Below, piece after piece: positions 1 to 5,210 of a stretch of DNA of 5,210 nt; the stretch's first letter is position 1; each line of letters opens with the position of its first letter. A program made the position numbers and the translations under genes. The DNA is taken from the NCBI GenBank assembly GCA_005880075.1, contig VBJT01000178.1, forward strand, positions 1 through 5,210. Direction: 5' to 3'. The notes below the pieces were generated by a model. That model worked only from the letters and a program-made list of their open reading frames with translations. It did no database searches and was not told the DNA's origin. Source of the DNA: Chloroflexota bacterium (GTDB lineage: Bacteria; Chloroflexota; Dehalococcoidia; SM23-28-2; RBG-16-64-32).

Positions 1-218
1 CGCACCTTCGATGAAAGAGATGTGAATTTCTTGGAACGCCGTACGAGGCAGATGCCTGGGGTCTCCCGGAAGAGATCCGGAGGGATCGCGTTGACCGGAC
101 CATCGGCCCCCGGCAGGGACAGAGCTTGGAGCTACCTACTCCCGACGGCGCGGCTTGCGCCGACAGCCTGGCTTCTAGGCTGTCCAGGGACTATGCGAAG
201 GTGACAGCTGGCAAGTGA
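1..218 (+). other. Possible 3' tail of a truncated or frameshifted gene
   Basis: Two plus-strand frames are open from near the left edge. The first runs from base 1 to a TGA at 202-204. Its opening residues, including DERDVNFLE, loosely resemble the last helix of GAF domains, but the remainder is Arg/Pro/Ser-rich and unlike a folded domain. The second is open from about 15 to a TGA at 216-218. From about base 36 it reads as a more protein-like mix of acidic and basic residues, with EADAWGLPEEIRRDRV near the start. One reading is a gene tail that changes frame near base 33, through a real frameshift or a sequence error. Chance openness in GC-rich DNA is an equal alternative. No full domain is visible and the rest would lie outside the window. 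Confidence 0.22.
146..184. repeat. Two adjoining inverted repeats (hairpins)
   Basis: The first hairpin has arms CGGCGC (146-151) and GCGCCG (157-162) around a 5-nt loop. The second has perfect 8-bp arms GACAGCCT (162-169) and AGGCTGTC (177-184) around a 7-nt loop. They share base 162, so both cannot be fully paired at once. They lie about 100 bp past the stop of the leftward carboxylase gene. No T-run follows on either strand, so they do not make a classic intrinsic terminator. They could be an RNA 3'-end stabiliser, a Rho-assisted end or a small intergenic repeat. The pairing is seen directly; the role is inferred. Confidence 0.45.
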
Positions 219-282
219 AGTTTCAGATCACACCCGAAGCAGTCCCGCTTGCGTCATCGCGACATGTTGTGAGACCGGCACC

Positions 283-1845
283 CTACGGCCGCATGCCGCG
301 GCTCTTCGGGCCGCGACCTTCAGCCTTAACGATCTCGTGCGCGCGGTGCGTGAACTCGATCAGTAGCGGGCGCGTGTCACGAGGATCGATGATCTCCTCC
401 ACGCCAAACGCCTCGGCGGTTAGTATCGGGTCGCGCAGGGTAGCGAGCTTCGCCTCCAGTTCCTCACGCAGCTTGTCCGGATCATCGGCGGCCTGGATCT
501 GGCGCTTGTAGGCAGCCTCTACTCCTCCCTCGATCGGTAAGGAACCCCACTCGCCGGACGGCCAGGCGTAGCGCGGGCTCGAGCGGGAGTGGTTCGAATG
601 GCCTGCGCCGGCAACGCCAAATGCCTTACGCACGATGATTGAGCACCAGGGGTTCGTCGCCTGGTATACGGCGGCCAGCGCCCGGACACCGTTCCGGATC
701 GTCCCTTGCTTTTCAGCGCCGATACCCACGAGGAAGCCGGGGTTATCGACGAAGTTTACCAGCGGCAGGCGAAACGTGTCGCAAAGGTCGACGAACCGCG
801 TCATCTTTTCAGCGGCGGCCGCATCGATCGCGCCGGCGTAAAACGCCGGGTCGTTGGCCATCACCCCGACCGGGATTCCATCTAATCGCGCGAGGCCTGT
901 GATGAGTGAAGGGCCGAAGTAGCGTGCGATCTCAAAGAACCATCCGACGTCCATGACGAGCGTGATGATTCGCCGCATCGGGTAGACGCGCCTTCGGTCC
1001 CGAGGCACAACGAAAATCAGATCCTCCTCCCGGCGCTCCGGGTCGTCTGAAGTCGCGATAACCGGCGGTGTCTCCCAGACGGACGAGGGGAGATAGGAAA
1101 GGAACCGGCGGATATGATCGAACGCCTCCTGCTCGCTCTGGACTTCATTGTCGACCGCCCCGCTGCCGTGCGCGTGTATGTGCGAGCCGCCGAGCTCCTC
1201 CTTCTCGACTTCTCCGCCGAAGGCCCTGTTCACGACCGGTGGCCCCGCAACGAACAGCTGACTGGACCCGCGCACCATCACCGAGAAGTGCGAAGCCGCA
1301 ACCCGCGCCGCCCCGAGCCCGGCGACGGGACCCAGCGCCGCCGCAACGACGGGCACCTGCGAGAGCAGGCCGACCGAGACATCCCAGTCGGGGTTGGCCG
1401 GCACGTACGACCGCTTGAGCGCGGCGTTCGTCCGAACGCTGCCTCCGCCACCGGTGCCATCAACGAGACGAACGATCGGCAGGCGAAGCTCCCTGGCCGT
1501 TCGTTCGCTCCAGCCCATTTTGTTTCCGATGGCGCCGTCGGCAGCGCCACCTCGGACGGTGAAATCGTCGCATCCGATGATGACCGGCCGCCCGTCGATT
1601 GTGCCCCGCCCGGTAATGAAGTTAGAGGGAATGTAGCCCCTTATTTGGCCGGTCTCGTCGTAATCGACCTTGCCGGTCAGCGAGCCGATCTCCCGGAACG
1701 ACCCATCGTCCAGCAGCTGATCGATCCGCTCTCGCACCGGGGTCCGGCCTTCGGCCACGTGGCGCGCGACGCGCTCGGTGCCGCCCATCTCTCTGGCCAG
1801 CTCGCGGCGGCGGCGGATCTCTTCGAGTTCAACTTCCCAAGTCAT
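283..1845 (-). CDS. Acyl-CoA carboxylase beta (carboxyltransferase) subunit
   Basis: This 520-residue protein belongs to the carboxyltransferase family of biotin-dependent acyl-CoA carboxylases (propionyl-, acetyl- or methylcrotonyl-CoA type). In the cytoplasm these move carboxyl from carboxybiotin to an acyl-CoA. Its length matches the usual 510-540 residues and both crotonase-like halves are present. The N-terminal half carries GGSHIHAHGSGAVD (residues 219-232), equivalent to the family GG-x-x-H-...-SG-x-x-D signature. The C-terminal half carries DNPGF (367-371) and RKAFGVAGAG (406-415), the usual oxyanion-hole region. The frame stays open 178 codons upstream, but that part overlaps the divergent genes and shows no homology. 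I chose the ATG at 1845, which gives MTWEVELEEI followed by the normal N-terminal helix. No biotin carboxylase or biotin-carrier gene is visible here, so that partner must be elsewhere. The acyl substrate cannot be read from sequence. The DNPGF and FGVAG forms differ from the common DxPGF and YGGAY, suggesting a divergent subfamily. Confidence 0.93.
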   Translation of the reverse strand: MTWEVELEEIRRRRELAREMGGTERVARHVAEGRTPVRERIDQLLDDGSFREIGSLTGKVDYDETGQIRGYIPSNFITGRGTIDGRPVIIGCDDFTVRGGAADGAIGNKMGWSERTARELRLPIVRLVDGTGGGGSVRTNAALKRSYVPANPDWDVSVGLLSQVPVVAAALGPVAGLGAARVAASHFSVMVRGSSQLFVAGPPVVNRAFGGEVEKEELGGSHIHAHGSGAVDNEVQSEQEAFDHIRRFLSYLPSSVWETPPVIATSDDPERREEDLIFVVPRDRRRVYPMRRIITLVMDVGWFFEIARYFGPSLITGLARLDGIPVGVMANDPAFYAGAIDAAAAEKMTRFVDLCDTFRLPLVNFVDNPGFLVGIGAEKQGTIRNGVRALAAVYQATNPWCSIIVRKAFGVAGAGHSNHSRSSPRYAWPSGEWGSLPIEGGVEAAYKRQIQAADDPDKLREELEAKLATLRDPILTAEAFGVEEIIDPRDTRPLLIEFTHRAHEIVKAEGRGPKSRGMRP

Positions 1846-1857
1846 GTTTGCGTAGTG

Positions 1858-1863
1858 ATTATA
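1858..1863 (-). promoter_or_regulatory. Perfect -10 box for the carboxylase gene
   Basis: The minus strand reads TATAAT with 12 nt between it and the ATG at 1845. A start site about 7 nt downstream would leave a leader of only about 5 nt. No purine-rich ribosome binding site precedes the ATG (CACTACGCAAAC). This fits a leaderless or nearly leaderless mRNA, which is known in Actinobacteria and some other phyla. No good -35 hexamer is seen 16-19 bp upstream, so the promoter may need an activator or an alternative sigma factor. Confidence 0.5.
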
Positions 1864-1892
1864 GCGGAGCGGTGTGGCCCACCGGGCTCCGC
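1864..1892. promoter_or_regulatory. Operator-like dyad beside the carboxylase -10 box
   Basis: This is an imperfect palindrome. Outer arms GCGGAGC (1864-1870) and GCTCCGC (1886-1892) are perfect over 7 bp. Inner arms GGTG (1871-1874) and CACC (1880-1883) add 4 bp, leaving a 5-nt centre and a 2-nt bulge at 1884-1885. It directly abuts the TATAAT on the carboxylase side and covers the region where that promoter's -35 element would be. This placement suits a dimeric regulator, or an RNA hairpin if transcription crosses it. The geometry is seen; the regulatory role is inferred. No regulator gene is present in the window. Confidence 0.45.
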
Positions 1893-1935
1893 AGGACTCT
1901 GTTCCTTTCAAGGATGAAGCTCCTAGCGGAATCCC

Positions 1936-1964
1936 TTGTTGACGCCGGTATGCTTGCTTATACT
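1936..1964 (+). promoter_or_regulatory. Likely promoter of the ABM/deacetylase/decarboxylase genes
   Basis: TATACT (1959-1964) matches five of six -10 bases. TTGTTG (1936-1941) lies 17 bp upstream, a weak -35 at the preferred distance. An overlapping TTGACG at 1939-1944 is a better hexamer but is only 14 bp away. Transcription would begin near 1971, giving a leader of about 37 nt before the ATG at 2008. Confidence 0.45.
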
Positions 1965-1996
1965 CAAACACGCCCAGCCGCATTACTCTTGAGAAT

Positions 1997-2001
1997 AGGA
2001 G
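1997..2001 (+). promoter_or_regulatory. Ribosome binding site of the ABM-like gene
   Basis: AGGAG lies 6 nt before the ATG at 2008, a near-ideal Shine-Dalgarno site. It settles that start codon. It also contrasts with the carboxylase and deacetylase starts, which lack comparable sites. Confidence 0.75.
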
Positions 2002-2007
2002 CGGGGA

Positions 2008-2328
2008 ATGGCTCCTCACTTGACGTATTTCAAGATCCGCGCAAAGCCTGGTCAGCGCCAGAAGGTGATTGACCATTTCGATGTGTGGCAACGTGGCCGC
2101 CGCCATCAGGCCGCCGGCTTCGTCCGGTTTGTCCTCTGCTCGAACATAAACGATCCTGACGAGTTCATGGCTTACGCTATGTTCGCCGACAAAAAGGCAT
2201 ATGACGCCAACTCGAATCACCCCGATCAAGACCAGTGGTACCAGACGCTCCGCTCGTACCTTGCCTCCGACCCGGAGTGGTTCGGCCCATACGCTAAGAC
2301 TCCTCTGCATTCTCGCCCACCCGGATGA
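2008..2328 (+). CDS. ABM-like small dimeric alpha/beta-barrel protein
   Basis: This 106-residue cytoplasmic protein resembles the antibiotic biosynthesis monooxygenase (ABM, YgiN/quinol monooxygenase-like) family. Those proteins form dimeric ferredoxin-like barrels about 95-110 residues long. The first strand, HLTYFKIRAKPGQ, is followed by a helix (QKVIDHFDVWQRGRR). A second strand leads to NDPDEFMAYAMFADKKAYDA, the typical turn-strand-helix of the family. A last helix (QWYQTLRSYL) precedes the C-terminus. The start at 2008 is supported by an AGGAG site. Family members oxidise quinols or polyketide-like aromatics without a cofactor, or act only as small binding or degradation domains, so the activity here is not known. 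It is the first gene of the rightward run. Its final 38 or so bases are also read in another frame as the beginning of the next domain. The C-terminal tail (KTPLHSRPPG) therefore looks accidental and may not be native. Confidence 0.75.
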   Translation: MAPHLTYFKIRAKPGQRQKVIDHFDVWQRGRRHQAAGFVRFVLCSNINDPDEFMAYAMFADKKAYDANSNHPDQDQWYQTLRSYLASDPEWFGPYAKTPLHSRPPG

Positions 2329-3103
2329 CGAATCGCTGGGCGTAGGAGGCATCCTCGCCAAATACGCCGCCGAGGGCATTGAGACCTACCTGGTCACCGC
2401 GACCCGCGGCGAGAAGGGCTGGTTCGGGCCTCCGGAAGAGAATCCAGGGCCGGCGGAGCTGGGGAAAATCCGCGAGGGCGAGCTGAAGGAAGCGGCGAAG
2501 GTCCTGGGCCTTCGAGAGGTCAACCTTCTCGACTATCACGACGGCGAACTCGATAAAGCTGACCAGTGCGTTCTTACGCAGCAGCTGGTCCGGCACATCC
2601 GGCGCATCCGACCTCATGTCATGGTCACATTTGACCAAAACGGCGTGTACGGCCACCCGGACCATATAGCGGCCACCCGCGCGGCGACAGCGGCGACCCT
2701 TGCCGCCGCAGATGCCGGTTTCGATGAGCCGGGTGGACTGGCCCCCCACACCGTCTCAAAGCTCTACTACTTTGCGTGGACGGACGAGGTAAGGCAGGCT
2801 TACGAGGCGGCGTTCGGTGAGCTGGTAATGCAAATCGACGGCGTTGAACGCCGCGCGGTGCCCTGGCCGCATTGGGCGATTTCGACATGGATCGACACCT
2901 CGGCGCACTGGGAGACCGTCTGGGAGGCGATTAAGTACCACTGCTCCCAGCTACCCGGCTATCAAAAGCTCCTCGACCTGCCGGCGGAGTACCACCGCGT
3001 CCTTTGGGGACGGGGCACTTTCCACCGAGTCTTGTCGCTCGTGCCTACGCGGGATCCGGAGGATGACATGTTCGCAGGCATACGCGTTTCGGATTCCGCG
3101 TGA
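2201..3103 (+). CDS. PIG-L/LmbE family zinc-dependent N-deacetylase
   Basis: This protein belongs to the PIG-L/LmbE family of zinc hydrolases, which includes MshB of mycothiol and BshB of bacillithiol synthesis and GlcNAc-phosphatidylinositol deacetylases. They remove an acyl group from an amino sugar or related amide. Numbered from the ATG at 2201, strand LRLLCILAHPDDES carries the metal and catalytic motif H40-P-D42-D43-E44. TATRGEKGW (66-74) is the usual second loop. GHPDH (151-155) supplies the downstream histidine ligand. The family domain accounts for almost all of the roughly 270 residues from 2291. The start is doubtful: the ATG at 2201 would add a low-complexity Thr/Arg/Pro-rich lead read out of frame from the ABM gene. 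No ATG, GTG or TTG occurs in frame between 2201 and the domain. An ACG at 2291 would give a normal-looking N-terminus. The 3' end overlaps the decarboxylase start by 4 bp (GTGA), implying coupled translation. The family is certain; substrate and start are not. Confidence 0.85.
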   Translation: MTPTRITPIKTSGTRRSARTLPPTRSGSAHTLRLLCILAHPDDESLGVGGILAKYAAEGIETYLVTATRGEKGWFGPPEENPGPAELGKIREGELKEAAKVLGLREVNLLDYHDGELDKADQCVLTQQLVRHIRRIRPHVMVTFDQNGVYGHPDHIAATRAATAATLAAADAGFDEPGGLAPHTVSKLYYFAWTDEVRQAYEAAFGELVMQIDGVERRAVPWPHWAISTWIDTSAHWETVWEAIKYHCSQLPGYQKLLDLPAEYHRVLWGRGTFHRVLSLVPTRDPEDDMFAGIRVSDSA

Positions 3104-4602
3104 GCGATCGCCTTACGGCGCTCCGTCGTAGCGTCGACCAGCCCCCTGCCGGGTTTGATTGGGACGAGAACGCGTGGAGAGAGGCGGGCGAGCGTGTGCT
3201 TCGTCTGGTTGCTGCGGCCTCGACGGATTGGGAGAGCAGGCGCCCGTCTCCGGACCACCCGGACGATGCGCTAAAGCTCTTCAGTGGTCCGACACCGCAG
3301 GACGGCGTTGCCTTCGAAGAACTCATGACCCGTATCGAGCGCGAGGTGTTGCCGACGAGCGCCTACAACGGGCACCCGCGCTGGCTCGCGTACATCATGG
3401 GCGCGCCGGCGCCGGTCTCAGTGCTCGGCGATCTCATCGCGTCTTCGCTGAATCAGAACAGCGGGCTCTGGCGAGTCACTCCGTCCTCTACAGCGATCGA
3501 AGTCCAGACGCTGTCCTGGATAGCGGAAATGCTTGGGTTTCCAAGCGCAGCCGAAGGCATCTTCCTGAGCGGAGGCCAGATGGCAAACATCGTGGCGCAC
3601 GCGGTGATTCGTGATGCCAAGGTTCCCTGGGACGCGCGGGCTTTCGGCGTACGCGGATTTAACGGAAACGCACCGCAGCTTCGCATTTATGCCAGCTCCG
3701 AACTTCACTATTGCCACGAGCAGGCTGCCGAGATTCTAGGCATGGGACGCCAGGCGGTACGCAAGGTTCCCGTCGACGAGAGCTACCGCATGCGGCTGGA
3801 CTTGCTGGCGCAGATGATCGCGGAGGACCGGTCGCGAGGTGACCTGCCGATCGCCATCGTAGGCACGGCCGGCACGGTTGGGACGGGAGCAATCGACCCT
3901 ATCCCCGAACTTGTCAGCGCGGCGCGAGATGAAGGCCTCTGGTTACACATCGATGGCGCCTACGGCGCTTTCGCAACCCTGGCGGACAATTGTTCCATTG
4001 GGCTTCGGGCGCTGAGCGATGCGAACTCGGTCGTATGCGATCCCCACAAGTGGCTCTTCTCAGCGATTGACGCCGGCGTCCTGCTCGTCCGCGAAGCGGG
4101 CAGGCTCGAACGATCGTTCGCGTTCCACGCTTCTTATCTCGAGACGGCAGATCGCGGCGCGCGAGTTGATTTCCTGGAACGCGGCCCCGAGAACTCGCGT
4201 CCTCAGCGGGCGTTCAAGGTCTGGTTGAGCATCCAGGCGTTCGGCAGGGACGGGTACGCTGCCATGATCGACTACAACATCCGGCTTGCTGCTTACCTGG
4301 AAGAACTGGTGCGGGCAACTCCGGGACTCGCCCTCGCTGCCCCGCGCGAACTCTCGATCGTGTGCTGGCGCGTGGAGCTGGAGGGCCTCGACCGCCCCGC
4401 GCTTGAGGAACTTCAGGTCGCGGTTATTGAAGAGATCGAGCGACGGGGCATCGCTATGCTCTCCAACGCCCGGTTGCAGGACGGGCGCACCGCCATCCGG
4501 GCATGCATCACGAACTTCCGCACGCGGGCGGAGGACATGGAGAAGATTGTCAAGGCGAGCGCGCAGATCGGGTCGGAGCTCGCGGCGAAATCTCGCCGCT
4601 AA
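3100..4602 (+). CDS. PLP-dependent group II amino-acid decarboxylase
   Basis: This 500-residue cytoplasmic enzyme belongs to the group II pyridoxal-phosphate decarboxylases (aromatic-L-amino-acid, tyrosine, glutamate or aspartate decarboxylase fold), which convert amino acids to amines plus CO2. The order of motifs is canonical. NGHPRW (90-95) begins the substrate entry region. SLNQN and the following RVTPSSTAIE form the family N-terminal core. SELHYCHEQAA carries H203, aligned with the His that stacks on PLP. GTAGTVGTGAID (255-266) is the phosphate and cofactor region. HIDGAYGAF supplies D285, which pairs with the pyridine nitrogen, and DPHKW holds the PLP lysine K317. It starts with GTG at 3100, overlapping the deacetylase TGA. 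Only a weak GGA lies 6 nt upstream, so coupling is likely. The substrate cannot be fixed; the layout looks nearest the tyrosine/aromatic branch. It ends in a TAA at 4600-4602 inside a hairpin. Confidence 0.93.
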   Translation: MSDRLTALRRSVDQPPAGFDWDENAWREAGERVLRLVAAASTDWESRRPSPDHPDDALKLFSGPTPQDGVAFEELMTRIEREVLPTSAYNGHPRWLAYIMGAPAPVSVLGDLIASSLNQNSGLWRVTPSSTAIEVQTLSWIAEMLGFPSAAEGIFLSGGQMANIVAHAVIRDAKVPWDARAFGVRGFNGNAPQLRIYASSELHYCHEQAAEILGMGRQAVRKVPVDESYRMRLDLLAQMIAEDRSRGDLPIAIVGTAGTVGTGAIDPIPELVSAARDEGLWLHIDGAYGAFATLADNCSIGLRALSDANSVVCDPHKWLFSAIDAGVLLVREAGRLERSFAFHASYLETADRGARVDFLERGPENSRPQRAFKVWLSIQAFGRDGYAAMIDYNIRLAAYLEELVRATPGLALAAPRELSIVCWRVELEGLDRPALEELQVAVIEEIERRGIAMLSNARLQDGRTAIRACITNFRTRAEDMEKIVKASAQIGSELAAKSRR

Positions 4603-4611
4603 AAGGCGGCG
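4582..4611. terminator. Hairpins at the decarboxylase stop; weak terminator candidate
   Basis: Arms GCGGCGA (4582-4588) and TCGCCGC (4593-4599) pair perfectly over 7 bp around AATC, just before the TAA stop. A second stem, CGCCGC (4594-4599) with GCGGCG (4606-4611), uses the same right arm, so the two exclude each other. No T-run follows on the plus strand. On the minus strand a TTTT lies inside the second loop only. It may end both converging transcripts with help from Rho, or it may be chance in GC-rich DNA. Confidence 0.35.
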
Positions 4612-4662
4612 CCCTCTGGCACCAACTTCGACTGGGCCGCTTCGTCCACCCTCCGGGGTTCG

Positions 4663-5210
4663 TCAGCCGCCCGACTCGTGGCCGCCCCGCGGAGCCACCA
4701 CGCAGTCCTTCACAGCTCCGGCAAAGCGCGGGAAGCTCGGGATATCACGCGCCAGGACGAGGATCGCGAGAACGCTGTAGACGACAGCATAGACGAGCCG
4801 CACCGTCTCGTCCGTGATGAAGAACTGGCTCAGGAAGAGGCCTCCGAGGAGCAGCGCCTCCCCTCGGCCCATCGAGAGGCTGATCAGGATCGCGACGGCA
4901 AACAACGACTGGGCTGCGGTCAAGAACACCTCTTCGGACTGCCTCGAATCGAAGTGCAGCGGGTCCAGTGTCCCGCCGGAGATGCTGAACGCCAGCGGCA
5001 GGCTGCCAATCAGGAGCGTCCACTGGTTCACTTTCGAAGAGATCAATATCGTCATGCCTGCATCGTGCCGCCCGCGCAGCGCCAGCAGCCCCGCGAGGAT
5101 GAACTCCGGCGCTTCCGAGGCCAGCGGCGCCAGCCACTGGACCAGGACAAACTCATCGATTCCGGCACTTCTGCCGGTCCTCACCAGGCTTTGGGCGAAC
5201 GGCTCTGCAG
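4663..5210 (-). CDS. Sodium/calcium exchanger family membrane protein, C-terminal part
   Basis: The last 181 residues of a cation/Ca2+ exchanger (CaCA superfamily) integral membrane protein are present; the N-terminal half lies beyond the right edge. The frame runs open to base 5210, so the GTG at 5184 is only an internal codon. The second alpha-repeat is recognisable. VQWLAPLASEAPEF (P34 and E35 from the edge) is followed by a hydrophilic loop and SSKVNQWTLLIGSLP (N61), the Pro-Glu and Asn positions that line the ion path in this superfamily. About two further hydrophobic spans follow (near LTAAQSLFAVAILISL and VRLVYAVVYSVLAILVL). A short charged tail ends at the TGA at 4663-4665. These proteins exchange Ca2+ or another cation for Na+ or H+ across the inner membrane; the ion cannot be told here. 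It converges on the decarboxylase with a 60-bp gap and probably belongs to a separate unit. Confidence 0.85.
   Translation of the reverse strand, partial: AEPFAQSLVRTGRSAGIDEFVLVQWLAPLASEAPEFILAGLLALRGRHDAGMTILISSKVNQWTLLIGSLPLAFSISGGTLDPLHFDSRQSEEVFLTAAQSLFAVAILISLSMGRGEALLLGGLFLSQFFITDETVRLVYAVVYSVLAILVLARDIPSFPRFAGAVKDCVVAPRGGHESGG

Noticed and set aside
591..600. GGTTCGAATG, resembling a tRNA T-loop
   Set aside because: It lies inside the carboxylase coding region and no acceptor, D or anticodon stems fit around it.
1114..1917. A 267-codon plus-strand open frame antisense to the carboxylase
   Set aside because: It lies mostly opposite a well-supported gene, has no family resemblance, and its length is explained by the codon bias of the real gene in GC-rich DNA.
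1939..1944. TTGACG as the -35 of the rightward promoter
   Set aside because: It is a good hexamer but only 14 bp from TATACT; TTGTTG at 17 bp has better spacing. It is kept only as an alternative.
2325..2328. ATGA overlap at the ABM stop as the deacetylase restart
   Set aside because: The ATG at 2325 is in neither the ABM nor the deacetylase frame and falls inside the HPDDE motif codons.
1846..2379. A 178-residue N-terminal extension of the carboxylase
   Set aside because: It would run through the divergent promoter and antisense to the ABM and deacetylase genes. The family N-terminus begins at the ATG at 1845.
4286..4817. Plus-strand open frames across the decarboxylase end and the exchanger
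   Set aside because: They are Arg/Ser/Pro-rich shadow frames of two well-supported genes, with no domain resemblance.

Overview
This GC-rich window reads like part of a bacterial chromosome with tightly packed genes. It has no rRNA, tRNA, CRISPR array, insertion sequence or phage gene that I can recognise. The gene set is an acyl-CoA carboxylase beta subunit, a PIG-L/LmbE deacetylase, a group II PLP decarboxylase and a CaCA-type cation exchanger. Such a set is common in soil Actinobacteria and Chloroflexota, but nothing here fixes the phylum, and I infer only a high-GC, probably free-living bacterium.

Layout: positions 1-282 hold no confident gene. Two open reading tails enter from the left edge and stop at 204 and 218, followed by two adjoining hairpins (146-184). 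On the minus strand, 283-1845 encodes a complete 520-residue carboxyltransferase subunit of a biotin-dependent acyl-CoA carboxylase. A 162-bp divergent intergenic region (1846-2007) carries a perfect TATAAT box close to the carboxylase start, a long imperfect dyad abutting that box, and a plausible promoter and ribosome binding site for the rightward genes.

Rightward genes: a compact three-gene run follows on the plus strand. It comprises a 106-residue antibiotic-biosynthesis-monooxygenase-like (ABM) protein (2008-2328), a PIG-L/LmbE zinc deacetylase (domain from about 2291 to 3103) and a PLP-dependent decarboxylase (3100-4602). The decarboxylase GTG overlaps the deacetylase stop, and the deacetylase domain begins inside the ABM gene. 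The three are therefore probably co-transcribed and translationally coupled. A reasonable inference is a small amine-forming pathway in which one enzyme removes an acyl group from nitrogen and another decarboxylates an amino acid; the substrate is unknown.

Right end: after 60 bp the C-terminal part of a sodium/calcium-exchanger family membrane protein lies on the minus strand (4663-5210), with its N-terminus beyond the window.

The most notable anomaly is the deacetylase start. The domain begins directly with its first strand, no normal start codon lies within 80 bp upstream, and the only in-frame ATG is deep inside the ABM gene. This points to an ACG start, a frameshift or fusion, or a sequence error. 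I found no clear evidence of a wholly new system; the three-gene cassette and its divergent control region are the best candidates for follow-up.
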